Source of the DNA: Triticum aestivum
Lineage: Eukaryota > Streptophyta > Magnoliopsida > Poales > Poaceae
Assembly (NCBI RefSeq): GCF_018294505.1
Contig: NC_057809.1
Coordinates: 509,682,741-509,746,740, forward strand
Direction of reading: 5' to 3'
DNA length: 64,000 nucleotides
Position numbers and translations under genes: made by a program. The notes below the pieces were generated by a model. That model ran no database searches. It was not told the DNA's origin and was given only the letters and a program-made list of their open reading frames with translations. Shown here one piece after another: positions 1 through 10,154 of the stretch (the first letter of the stretch is position 1; each line of letters begins with the position of its first letter).

Positions 1-2012
1 TGCGGGGTGTGCAGCCGCTTTAGTATAGAGGCCACCCCATGTGGTATTTCAACAGGGAGGATGACGCCACCCACCACGGCCGCAAAGGGCCAGGATCGGC
101 TGCCGATCTAATAAAGATCTTATCCACTTTATACAAGGGAGAGGAGGAGGAATTCCTTCGTGTCAACCCGCAGGGCGGATTTTCTATGTACAATCCTCCG
201 AGCTGGGTAAGCGGAGACTTTTTATCACCCATCCATTTTGTATTCCCGTAGTTAAAAATTCATTCTAGCGATTTCATCGCAGGAGCTGGCCAGGCAGTAA
301 AGGAGATAAACAGCCCTCCTTCACAACCCGAGGACCCTGGATGGTCCCTTGACCCGGCCTCCCAGGAGGATCCGGACATATCGGTGGAGCTCATCGATGG
401 GGTATTTTAGCAATGGAGTAATGACAACGCCTTGGTGGCCATTACGGCCGATTACCCCGGTCTAGTTCCAGCCTCACAGGTGACTGAGACCGAAGTCCCA
501 GCATTTAAAAAGGTTTTCGTCCTTGCGCTTTTTGATTGCCGTATAACAGCCGTGTTTTGCAGGGGAGGTCCTCGGGGCAGAAGGCCGAGCCTGTGGGAAC
601 TAGCCAACAAGGGGCCGCGAGGCCAGGCAGGCTGAAAAGATCCGCAGTCCGGATTGAGACACCGGAGCAGTGGTACGGCACGCCGTCTTTATTACAAGAT
701 ATTATTTTCAGAGGCATATTAACACCCATGCCTTTTTTCCAGGAAAAAGAGCGCTCGCCGGACTATACCCGGAGAGGCTACCAATCGCGCCTCCACAAGC
801 CAGGCTCCAAGGCCGGATTCAGAGGCGGGAACGAATACAAGGCGTGTGCCTGGTGCTCCTCCGACAGAGGATGCGGATAAACTGTCCGCCAGCCATTCCG
901 AGGTGGAAAGTGCCATGAACCACAGGCGTCGCCGGACTGTCCTTCGTGATCTTGTTTCTCCCAAGAGGCATTGGATGCCTTCAACTCGGGAGACGCGCAC
1001 CTCCATGCCGCTCAAAATGGTCTAGACAGAGCCACGGAGCAGTATGTAAAAGACATACGGGTGAGAAAATTTGATGATTATATCTATCAGTAGCCCCTGA
1101 GACTTGAAACAGTTAGGATAACTGATTTAAGGATCATTTGTTATGCAGGTTCTTACAGAAAACAATACTCAACTGTCCCAGGAGCTGGAAGAGTGCAAAG
1201 CCCAACTTCAGGCCACACTGGCCGCAGCAGGGGAGCCCAAAGAGACACCCTCTGGTAACATATCCTTCGAATGATAAGTATCATATTAGAATGCGGCGTA
1301 TATGCCGATCTGACGATAAAATTGCAGATGACGTTGGAGTAAATCCGGATAAGCAACAGCTCATATGCCAGCTAAAGGCTCGTGAGAGCGTGCTTACGAG
1401 GGTGAGGCAGGAGAAGAATGATCTCCAAGATGCCAACACCAAGCTGGGTGTGGAACTAAAAGATGTCCGTGCCCAACTGTCGGACTCTGTTAAGGAAAAT
1501 CGGTGGCTTCGACGCGGCATATCTAGTAAGTGCTTGAATGAACTTTGAAAAAGAGTTCGGCAAGGAAGCTGGCTGACAGAGTTATGTCTGTAGGTATGCT
1601 AATAGGTCGTCCTGCCGAGGAGATGCCTGGTTCAACGGGTGATCTTCTTCCCGAGCTCGCACAGTTGCACGAACGAGTTCGGCAGGTGATGCAAGGCGTC
1701 GCCCAGGCCTTGTGGCTGTCCGTCTCCATACCCGAAGGCCTTGGAGAGCTTGCAGAAAAGCTGAAGGGAGCACGGAGGCGCTTCCGATTATGGAAGATAT
1801 CGGCCTGCCGTCAGGGCGCCAGGGAAGCCTGGGCAATGGTGAAGACACGGTACACGAAGGCTGACCCGAACCACATGGCCGAAGTCGGACCTGTGGGGCC
1901 TGATGGCAGGGAGATCCCTGTGAGTTTAGTGTACGGCCAAGTACAATTGGCCGCAAAGTATTCCCAACAGGACTGTAGACTAGACAGCCTATTGGATGGT
2001 ATTGAAGAGTAA
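1..2012 (+). pseudogene. Antisense accessory gene of the Tat element, copy A, 5' part off window
   Basis: The frame runs opposite to the retrotransposon's own genes. Visible coding blocks are the end of the globular N-terminal domain (about 39-210, ending PPSW), a linker exon from about 563 (GRSSGQK), a coiled-coil exon starting VLTENTQLSQELEE, a second heptad-rich exon (about 1320-1530, NDLQDANTKLGVELKDV) and a long 3' exon ending LLDGIEE at 2012. Blocks are joined by intron-like gaps with GT-AG ends: donor gtaagc after PPSW, donor gtgaga near 1061 with acceptor tgcag near 1146, and donor gtaagt near 1528 with acceptor tgtag near 1593. The stop after GIEE is TAA where copy B reads on for a few more codons. 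The N-terminal domain resembles the plant 'putative gypsy type transposon' family (Transposase_28, PF04195) from memory. Function is unknown. Confidence 0.7.
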
Positions 2013-2463
2013 TTCAACCAGTCAAATTGACTATGTAATTTTAAAGTGACATGTATGATGCCTTCTAGCTGGATTGTAGATCATTTGTCGTGGCGGACCT
2101 TTTCGCTTCAACCTCGGGACCCGACAGTCCGGAGTGTATCCGAATACCCTCTCGGTTATGTAAGAACCGGGGCATGCGTGGAGACCAGGCGTAGGGGTCA
2201 TTAGTGCTTTATAAGACAAGTGCCCACCTAGTTATGTTATATTACATGGGTAGTAAGAAACATCTTCCAGAGAGAATAGTTCCGTTAAGGGTTCCTTTCC
2301 CTGGGTAGGCATGCCCTAAAGTGCATGTCTGGACTACGACAAGAAGTGCAGAAAAAACATCTGGGGCCAGATATGGATAATAAACAAAAGTCATATTTTG
2401 TTCACCGACCGAATATTCTCTTAAGAACGCTAGCTTTCGGCTTCACCCAGTCTGAGGTACACG
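2013..2463. other. Tat element spacer between antisense gene and integrase end (copy A)
   Basis: Non-coding interval where the antisense gene (+) and the pol transcript (-) would converge. It is closely similar to 6381-6810 and 55929-56375. I see no open frame worth calling. It ends at the illegitimate junction at 2461-2463. Confidence 0.6.
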
Positions 2464-2803
2464 AAGATAGAATTGTTCCCTTTCTTGGTCCTGGGATAGC
2501 CGGTGATGAAGTCCATACCAACTTTATCCCATTTCCACTCAGGAATAGCTAAAGGCTGAAGGGTGCCAGCAGGCCTTTGATGCTCTGCCTTAACGCGATG
2601 ACAAACGTTGCAGTTAGCAATGAACTGAGCAATTTCTCTCCTCATCCTAGTCCACCAGAACCTCTAGCGTAGGTCCTGATACATTTTAGTACTACCGGGA
2701 TGAATCGTGAGAGGAGATTCATGCGCCTCCTTAAGGATTAATTGCCGAAGATGATGCTTCTTGGGAACCACTAGACGATTCCCGAAGAAAACAACACCTC
2801 GAT
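2461..2803 (-). pseudogene. Family X chromovirus integrase fragment (zinc-binding domain to core start)
   Basis: Minus-strand translation gives an H2C2 integrase zinc finger region (HPGSTKMYQDL ... FIANCNVCHRVKAEHQRPAG) followed by the start of the integrase core (WKWDKVGMDFITGYPRTKKG). It aligns with 52045-52389 of the outer family X element and 39610-39965 of the inner one. TAG at 2664-2666 (minus) replaces the CAG glutamine codon seen in the other two copies. The fragment stops exactly at the LTR at 2804, and the last five bases before it are tcgat. It begins at the acg junction with Tat copy A. It is host sequence of the Tat copy B insertion. Confidence 0.85.
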
Positions 2804-3284
2804 TGTCGGTGTCAAAACCGGCGGATCTCGGGTAGGGGGTCCCGAACTGTGCATCTAGGCCGGATGGTAACAGGAGGCAGGGGACACGAAGTTTTACCCA
2901 GGTTCGGGCCCTCTTGATGGAGGTAAAACCCTACGTCCTGCTTGATTAATATTGATGATATGGGTAGTACAAGAGTAGATCTACCACGAGATCGGAGAGG
3001 CTAAACCCTAGAAGCTATCCTATGGTATGATTGTTGTTCTGTATGTTGTCCTACGGACTAAAACCCTCCGGTTTATATAGAAACCAGAGAGGGTTAGGGT
3101 TACACAAGGTCGGTTACAAAGGAGGAGATATCCATATACGTATTGCCTAGCTTGCCTTCCACGCCAAGTAGAGTCCCATCCGGACACGAGACGAAGTCTT
3201 CAATCTTGTATCTTCATAGTCTAACAGTCCGGCCAATGGAGATAGTCCGTCTGTCTGGAGACCCCCTAATCCAGGACTCCCTCA
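2804..3284 (-). repeat. LTR of Tat copy B (3' LTR in element orientation)
   Basis: 481 bp, starting tgtcggtgtc and ending ctccctca on the plus strand, which is TGAGGGAG...CACCGACA in element sense. It is nearly identical to the LTRs at 52390-52871 and 61884-62365. A minus-strand TATA box (CTATATAAAC) lies at 3071-3080. A polypurine-type tract (TTCGGGGGCTAC on minus) lies just inside at 3285-3296. Confidence 0.93.
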
Positions 3285-3446
3285 GTAGCCCCCGAACCAG
3301 GCTTCAATGACAATGAGTCCGGCGCGCAGTACTGTCTTCGGCATTGCAAGGCAGGTTCCTCTCCAAATTTTATGTACCTGTCGAAATAATGTCCGGTTTC
3401 TTGTGAATGTTTGTACTCCTCGGCTTCCATGCCCAATAATGGCCAC

Positions 3447-3535
3447 TTTCCACGTGTCGAGCGAAAGTGAAGTGCTAGGGTGTTTTCATATTTACCCCCC
3501 TAGCTGTGTGAATGAGCCGCCTATTTAAAAAGACG
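3447..3535 (+). promoter_or_regulatory. Putative promoter of the antisense accessory gene (copy B)
   Basis: Upstream of the antisense gene start are a G-box-like cacgtgtc at 3451-3458 and a TATA-like ctatttaaaa at 3521-3530, about 80 bp before the ATG at 3611. Both are conserved in copy C (53038-53045 and 53108-53117). Location and conservation support a promoter; activity is inference. Confidence 0.45.
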
Positions 3536-3610
3536 AGGATTCAGATCCAAATCACCATCCCCCCTTGGCTAGCCTTCATCGGAGCGCACCCAACAGAGAT
3601 CCATTCCATC

Positions 3611-6380
3611 ATGGCCGGTTGACGCAGCTCCTCCTCTCGCACCCCTAGCTCGAAGCCGCGAGATTGGGAGAGATGTTCCATCCCGCACAACAAATTGGTG
3701 ATGCTTCGGTCCAAGGGATTTCTTCCCCCAGCGTACATGGTCCCGATTCGAGCCGGGCTTGCCACCTAGAATGGCGGAGAGCAAGCGGAGAGCTGTCCCA
3801 ATCCCTCCAAGGGAGAGCGGGTATGCCTTGTCCCTTATTTGGTAAGAGGGCTCGGATTCCCAATTCATCCGTTCTCCGGGGGCTTCTGGATTTCTATGGC
3901 CTCCAGTTGCACAACCTTACGCCTGCCTCCCTACTGCATATCGCGGGATTTGTAGCCCTTTGCGAGTTGTTTTTGGGCTGTGAGGCTCATTTCGCTCTGT
4001 GGAAGAAGCTGTTCTGTCTTGTGCCCCGTTCTAAGAAGGGATCAATATATCAAGTGGGCGGAGCCGAAGTGTGGCGTATTGCCGGGACCGGATACCTGTC
4101 CGGGACCCCGAAGAAGACGTCCGAATACTGGCCTTCAGAATGGTTTTATATAGAAGATGTCCCCCTCCCGGACCCTATTCGGATCGGCCTTCCGAAGTTT
4201 GACAACACCCCTTTGAAGAAGCACCGGAGCTGGCGTCCACGGAGCTCCCTGGAGGAAGATGACAGGGACATTCTTTCCGTGATGAGCCGGATAAGTTTTT
4301 TAGCTCGATCCGGATTGACCATGATCGAGGTCATGGCCACATGCATCATGCGGGGGGTGTAGCCGCTTCAGTATAGAGGCCACCCCATCTGGGATTTCAA
4401 AGGGGAGGATGACACCACCTGCCACGGCCGCAAAGGGCCGGGATCGGCTGCCGATCTGATAAAGATCTTATCCACTTTATACAAGGGAGAAGAGGAGGAA
4501 TTCCTTCGTGTCAACCCACAGGGCGGACTTTCTATGTACAATCCTCCGAGCTGGGTAAGCGGAGACTTTTTATCACCCATCCATTTCGTATTCCCGTAGT
4601 TAAGTATTCATTCTAGTGATTTCATCGCAGGAGCTGGCCAGGAAGTAAAGGAGATAAACAGCCCTCCTCCACAACCCGATGACCCTGGATGGTCCCTTGA
4701 CCCGGCCTCCCAAGAGGATCCGGGCATATCTATGGAGCTGATCGATGGGGTATTTTACCAATGGAGTAATGACAACGCCTTGTTGGCCATTACGGCCGAT
4801 TAACCCGGGCTAGTTCCAGCCTCACAGGTGACTGAGACCGAAGTCCCAGCATTTAAAAAGGGATTCATCCTTGCGCTTTTTTGATTGCCGTATAACAGCC
4901 ATGTTTTGCAGGGGAGGTCCTCGGGGCAGAAGGCCAAGCCTGTGGGAACTAGCCAACAAGGGGCCGCGATGCCAAGCAGGCTAAAAAGATCCGCAGTCCG
5001 GATTGAGACACCGATGCAAAGGTACGACGCGCCGTCTTTATTACAAGATATTATTTTCAGAGGCATATTAACGCCCATGCCTTTTTTCTAGGAAAAAGAG
5101 CGCTCGCCGGACTATAGTCGGAGAGGCTACCAATCGCGCCTCCACAAGCCAGGCTCCAAGGCCGGATTCAGAGGCGGGAACGAATACAAGGCGTCCGCCT
5201 GGTGCTCCTCCGATAGAGGATGCAGATAAACTGTCCGCCACCCATTCCGAGGTGGAAAGTGCCATGAACCACAGGCATCGCCGGACTGTCCTTCGTGACG
5301 CTTGTTTCTCCCAAGAGGCATTGGATGCCTTCAACTCGGGAGCCGCGCACCTCCGTGTCGCTCAAAATGGTCTAGCCAGAGCCATGGAGCAGTATGTAAA
5401 AGACATACGGGTGAGAAAATTTGATGATTATATATATCAGTAGCCCCTGAGACTTGAAACAGTTAGGATAACTGATTTAAGGATCATTTGTTATGTAGGT
5501 TCTTACAGAAAAGAATACTCAACTGTCCCAGGAGCTGGAAGAGTGCAAAGCCCAACTTCAGGCCGCACTAGCCGCAGCAGGGGAGCCCAAAGAGACCCCC
5601 TCTGGTAACATATCCTTCGAATGATAAGTATCATATTAGAATGCGGCGTATATGCCGATCTGACGATAAAATTGCAGATGACGCTGGAGTAAATCCGGAT
5701 AAGCAACAGCTCATACGCCAGCTAAAGGCTAGTGAGAGCATGCTTACGAGGGTGAGGAAGGAGAAGAATGATCTCCAAGATGACAACACCAAGCTGGGCG
5801 TGGAACTAAAAGATGTCCGTGCCCAACCGTCGGACTCTGTTAAGGAGAATCGGCGGTTTCGACGCAGCATATTTAGTAAGTGCTTGAACGAACTTTGAAA
5901 AAGAGTTCGGCGAGGAAGCTGGCTGACAGAGTTATGTCTGTAGGTATGCTAACAGGTCGTCCTGCCGAGGAGATGCCTGGTTCAACGGGTGATCCTCTTC
6001 CCGAGCTCGCACAGTTGCACGAACGAGTTCGGCAGGTGATGCAAGGCGTCGCCCAGGCCTTGTGGCTGTCCGTCTCCATACCCGAAGGCCTTGGAGAGCT
6101 TGCAGAAAAGCTGAAGGGAGCACGGAGGCGCTTCTGATTATGGAAGATATCGGCCTGCCGTCAGGGCGCTAGGGAAGCCTGGGCAATGGTGAAGACACGG
6201 TACACGAAGGCTGACCCGAACCACATGGCCGAAGTCAGACCTGTGGGGCCTGATGGCAGGGAGATCCCTGTGAGTTTAGTGTACGGCCAAGTAGAATTGG
6301 CCGCAAAGTATTCCCAACAGGACTATAGACTAGACAGCCTATTGGATGGTATTGAAGAGGAATTCAAGCAGTCATATTGA
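3611..6380 (+). pseudogene. Antisense accessory gene of the Tat element, copy B
   Basis: This is the fullest-length copy of the accessory gene. ATG is at 3611 in the context ccatcATGGCC. Codon 4 is TGA where copy C has CGA. A second in-frame stop, TAG at 3767-3769, is shared with copy C. A 1-bp loss near 3871 shifts frame before a well-preserved block (LRGLLDFYGLQLHNLTPAS ... EYWPSEWFYIEDVPLPDPI, to 4359) that ends in TAG (4360-4362) where copies A and C have CAG. Later exons carry the coiled coil and a C-terminal domain (LPELAQLHERVRQVMQ ... LLDGIEEEFKQSY) that ends at TGA 6378-6380. Donors and acceptors match those of copies A and C. The N-terminal region resembles PF04195 from memory. Role unknown; related antisense ORFs are known in Tat-lineage elements such as maize Grande. 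Confidence 0.8.
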
Positions 6381-7200
6381 CTATGTAATTTTAAAGTGAC
6401 ATGTATGATGCCTTCTAGCCGGATTGTAGATCGTTTGTCGTGGCGGACCTTTTTCGCTTCAACCTCGGGACCCGACAGTCCGGAGTGTATCCGAATACCC
6501 TCTCGGTTATGTAAGAACCGGGGCATGCGTGGAGACCAGGCGTAGGGGTCATTAGTGCTTTATAAGACAAGTGCCCAACTAGTTATGTTATATTACATGG
6601 GTAGTAAGAAACATCTTCCAGAGAGAATAGTTCCGTTAAGGGTTCCTTTCCCTGGGTAGGCATGCCCTAAAGTGTCCGGACTGCGACAAGAAGCGCAGAA
6701 AAAACATCTGGGGGCAGAAATGGATAATAAACAAAAGTCATCTTTTGTTCACCGACCGAATATTCTCTTAAGAACGCTAGCTTTCGGCTTCATCCAGTCT
6801 GAGGTACACGTCCGGCTGACCCGGCGGTAACAATCGTAGAAGTGCTCCCCTTATGCCCTAGCCGAATTAACGGGAACGTAGGGCATAAATACAAGAGCCA
6901 GGCAACCTAGCTTGGCCAAAACTTAAGTCATATCGATGCATATGATGGTGAAAAAAGGTACATGCGAAAGTATAACACATGTGTTGGGCGTGAGGCCCAG
7001 GTAAATAATTTAAGCTTTTGTGAAAGAAGCCCCCAGGTATGAAGAGTGTGGCTAGCGCATCTGTAATGTACGAGTGAGGCACAAGGTGAACCTTGAAGGC
7101 CTAGAGAAATAAAAGAAAGTAAAGGGAAACAAGACAGATGATGCATATGCAGAAAATGGACAAAGGGAGGGGACTAACATAGAGTCTGGTGCTAAGCGTA
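6381..7200. other. Tat element spacer between convergent antisense gene and pol (copy B)
   Basis: About 0.8 kb without convincing coding sequence on either strand. It is closely similar to 55929-56760 of copy C. It lies between the stop of the antisense gene and the 3' end of the integrase frame, so it should hold the 3' ends of two converging transcripts. I see no clear poly(A) signal pair to assign. Confidence 0.55.
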
Positions 7201-7206
7201 GAATCT

Positions 7207-8145
7207 TCAAAGCCTGGCTGCGTTCCATGGGTTCGGCTCGAGTCGAATAGTCGATGCATCCCGCAGTCGGTATGCTCCACCGGTCAGAACTTGGTCGATA
7301 ATGAAGGGACCTTCCCATTTGGGCTCGAGCTTGTTCTTTTTCTTATCTGGCAGCCGTAGAACTAGTTCACCAACGTTATAAGTTTTGGCCCGTACTTCTA
7401 TGCTTTGGTATCTGCGAGCCTGTTGCTGGTAAAATGTGGAACGGGCTTTGGCTATGTCGCGCTCTTCCTCCAGAGTGTCCAGACTGTCCTGCCGATCAAG
7501 CTTGGCTTCTCTTTCTTCGTACATGCGCACTCGAGGTGAGTCATGAATTATGTCACAGGGCAGGACTGCCTCTGCGCCTTACACCATAAAAAATGGTGTA
7601 TATCTGGTACTATGATTCGGCGTGGTCCGCTGCCCCCAAAGTACGGAGTCGAGCTCCTCTAACCAGTGTGTGTCAGACTCTGTTAAGGAGCACACTAATC
7701 TGGGTTTAATGCCGCTCATTATATGACCATTTGCTCGTTCGACTTGGCCATTGGTTTGTGGGTGATAGACTGAAGTGTAATCGAGCTTGATGCCCATTTT
7801 GCTGCACCAGAGTTTTACCTCGTCGGACGTGAAATTCGTGCCGTTATCAGTGACGATGCTATGGGGGACGCCATAACGGTGTACAACCTCGGATATGAAA
7901 TCTATCACCGGTCCGGATTCGGCTGTTTTTACCAGTTTAGCCTCTATCCATTTGGTGAATTTGTCCACCATGACCAATAAGTATTTTTTTCTTGTGGGTT
8001 CCCCCTTTAAAGGGTCCAACCATGTCAAGCCCCCAGACCGCGAAGGGCCATGTAATGGGGATTGTCCAGAGGGCCGTGGGTGGCATGTGGCTTTGATTTG
8101 CAAAGAGCTGGCAACCGGCGCAACGTTGGACCAAGTCATGTGCAT
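7207..8145 (-). pseudogene. Tat copy B integrase core and C-terminal region
   Basis: Minus-strand integrase. The core reads MVDKFTKWIEAK (first Asp), IVTDNGTNF (second Asp) and NGQVERANGHIM (Glu), so the DDE triad is present. It is followed by a stop at 7578-7580 (TAA where copy C has TAC in FMVYGAE) and then by the C-terminal module RMYEEREAKLDRQDSLDTLEEERD ... LRLPDKKKNKLEPKWEGPF, typical of Ty3/gypsy integrase tails. The run of seven T at 7983-7989 is one longer than in copy C and shifts frame between the zinc finger part and the core. Together with the premature stop this makes a pseudogene. It acts, when intact, in nuclear insertion of the cDNA. Confidence 0.88.
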
Positions 8146-9058
8146 CTGCCCGGGCCGTTGGCCAATAGAATCTTGTACGGAAGGCCTTGCTTACAAGAGA
8201 CCGGGCTGCGGCGTGATGACCGCCGAGTCCGGCATGAATTTCTGCCAAAAGGTTCCGCCCTTCCTCTTCGGAGATGCACCTTTGAAGGACTCCGGTAGCA
8301 CTTTTTTTGTACAATTCTCCCTCATGGACCCTGTAGGCCTTGGATCGCCGCACTATGCAGCGTGCCTCATTTTGGTCCTCTGGAAGTTCCTGTCTAGTTA
8401 GGTAGGCCAAGAATGGTTCTGTCCATGGGGCAATAATGGCCATTATTTCGTGGGCTGATTGTGTTATTTCAGTGGCGGAGCCTCCGATTGTGTCAGAGAG
8501 TTCGGTATCGGGTATTATGGTCGGGACCGGACTGTTGTTACCGGTGTCCCCTTCCCATGCTATGGATGGCTTGAAGAGCCGTTCCAGAAATATGTTGGGA
8601 GGGACCGCGTTGCGTTTTGCGCCGATGCGGGCGAGGATATTCGCCGCCTGATTGTTTTCCCGAGCCACATGGTGAAATTCGAGCCCCTCGAACCGAGCTG
8701 ACATTTTTAGGACGGCATTGCGATAAGCTGCCATTTTTGGATCCTTGGCATCGAAGTCTCCATTTATTTGGGATATCGTGAGGTTCGAATCCCCGTGAAC
8801 CTCTAGGCATTGAATGCCCATAGATACTGCCATCCGGAGACCATGTAGAAGGGCCTCATATTCGGCCGCATTGTTGGAGTCCGTATACATTATCTGTAGT
8901 ATGTATTGGACAGTATCTCCAGTTGGGGACGTCAAAATGACGCCAGCCCCCAGACCAGCCAACATTTTGGAGCCGTCGAAGTGCATGATCCAGTTTGAAT
9001 ATGTGTCGTACTCTTTAGGGAGTTCGGCTTCCGTCCACTCAGCGACGAAGTCAGCCAA
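7990..9058 (-). pseudogene. Tat copy B second (archaeal-type) RNase H and integrase zinc finger
   Basis: One long minus-strand frame. It begins ADFVAEWTEAELPKEY, then WIMHFDGSKMLAGLGAGVILTSPTGD and the AEYEALLHGLRMA ... GDSNLTISQINGDF block, the signature of the extra RNase H of Tat elements. After a linker (EPFLAYLTRQELPEDQNEARCIVRRSKAYRVHEGELYKKS) comes the H2C2 integrase finger (HAGLGGHHAAARSL ... DLVQRCAGCQLFANQSH). Here the frame is open where copy C is frameshifted and where C carries a TAG (58459-58461). At its 5' end a 1-bp insertion near 9060 disconnects it from RT; at its 3' end the T7 run disconnects it from the integrase core. Confidence 0.88.
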
Positions 9059-10018
9059 ACACTTGCGACTTGATAGCTCGCCGTGGCTTGTAGGTTACGT
9101 CGAACGGGAGGAGCTCAATGGGCCATTTGGCAATCCGGCCCGTCGCGTCACGGTTGTTTATAATATCGTTAAGTGATTCTTCCGAGGCTACCGTTATCGA
9201 ACACTCTTGAAAGTAGTGTCGCAGCTTCCGGGATGCCATAAATACCGCGTACGCTATATTTTGATAATGCGGGTACCGTGATTTGCACGGAGTAAGGACA
9301 GTGGACACATAGTAAACCGGCTTTTGAAGGGGGAATTTGTGTTCGTCTGCTTCTCGCTCGACAACGAGCACTACGCTTACTACTTGATGAGTTGCCGCAA
9401 TGTATAATAGCATTGGTTCGCCAATGTTTGGCGCGGCCAGGACTGGGTTTGTTGCCAATATGGATTTTATTTCATTGAGTCCGGCCGAGGCGGCATTCGT
9501 CCACTCGAAGTGTTCGGTGCGCCGGAGGAGGCGATAAAGGGGTAATGCCTTTTCTCCCATGCGGGAGATAAAGCGGCTTAGAACCGCCATGCATCCAGTC
9601 AATTTTTGTATTTGTTTGAGGTCTGTTGGGGTAGCCAACTGTGACAACGCTCGGATTTTGGCCGGATTAGCTTCAATACCTCTACTAGAGACAATGAATC
9701 CCAGGAGCTTTCCAGCTAGTACGCCGAAAACGCATTTTTCCGGATTGAGCTTGATGTCATATATTCGGAGGTTGTCGAATGTGAGCCTCAAGTCATCTAC
9801 TAGAGTTTCGACATGCTTGGTTTTAACGACCATGTCGTCCATGTATGCCTCCACTGTTTTGCCGATCTGGTTTGCCAGACATGTCTGAATCATGCGCTGA
9901 TATGTTGCGTCGGCGTTTTTGAGCCCGAAGGGCATTGTGTTGAAGCAGAATGGGTCGTATGGTGTGACGAATGCCGTTGCAGCTTGGTCTGGCTCCGCCA
10001 TTTTAATTTGATGGTAGC
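9051..10018 (-). pseudogene. Tat copy B reverse transcriptase and first RNase H, 5' truncated
   Basis: The minus-strand frame starts inside RT (AEPDQAATAFVTPYDPFCFNTMPFGLKNADATYQRM) and contains the catalytic YMDD at 9834-9845. It continues through the thumb (GIEANPAKIRAL) into the gypsy RNase H (MLLYIAATHQVVSVVLVVE ... YYVSTVLTPCKSRYPHYQNIAYAVFMASRKLRHYF). The fingers region upstream is missing because the element is cut at about 10018. An extra base near 9060 (GTGTTTGG versus GTTTTGG in copy C) shifts frame before the second RNase H. Confidence 0.9.
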
Positions 10019-10154
10019 TATTTGGAAGGCCTTTGCTGAAACTTGTACCAAAAGGCGAATTATTCTACCAGGAACTCCATTCCAGGAAAACTTTGAAGAG
10101 CTTCGTAGCATCAGACGCCTATTACTTCCAGCTAATGATGAAGCCTTGGATTTC
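10018..10154 (+). pseudogene. Scrap of an SNF2-family helicase-like gene (motif III region)
   Basis: An open 137-bp stretch on the plus strand encodes WKAFAETCTKRRIIL, then PGTPFQENFEELRS, then RRLLLPANDEALDF. The RR-I-L-x-GTPxQ-x-N-x-x-EL-x-S pattern fits helicase motif III of SNF2 ATPases, possibly the plant CLASSY/DRD1 type. It belongs to neither neighbour: copy C does not contain it after ggtagc, and family X LTRs start sharply at 10155. It is too short to be functional. Seen: the motif. Inferred: origin from a cellular gene, either flanking DNA or a captured exon. Confidence 0.45.

Larger units (their letters stand above)
1..2463 (-). mobile_element. Tat-lineage Ty3/gypsy internal fragment (copy A, Fatima-like)
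   Basis: This is the 3' internal part of a Tat-type gypsy element; element sense is minus, judged from copies B and C. It matches 4349-6810 and about 53915-56375 base for base apart from scattered substitutions and small indels. It is cut by the window edge at the left. At 2461-2463 it ends abruptly inside the sequence that copies B and C carry on past (gaggtacacg then tccgg), and family X integrase sequence begins instead. The two parents share only acg at the junction. No LTR or pol is present. The family name is recalled, not searched. Confidence 0.85.
2804..10018 (-). mobile_element. Tat-lineage Ty3/gypsy element, copy B, truncated in RT
   Basis: It contains the 3' LTR, the antisense accessory gene, the integrase, both RNase H domains and most of RT. 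It stops at about 10018, where copy C continues upstream through RT, protease, gag and 5' LTR. The break falls within ggtagc, next to an unrelated 137-bp SNF2-like scrap. Its left flank is the same family X site and the same bases (tcgat) as the copy C insertion, so B and C look like one insertion that was later duplicated. Many frameshifts and stops make it dead. Confidence 0.88.

Noticed and set aside
20..232. Minus-strand 70-codon frame seen in all three Tat copies (also 4368-4580 and 53934-54146)
   Set aside because: It is the exact reverse shadow of the antisense accessory gene's N-terminal exon, which explains its conservation.
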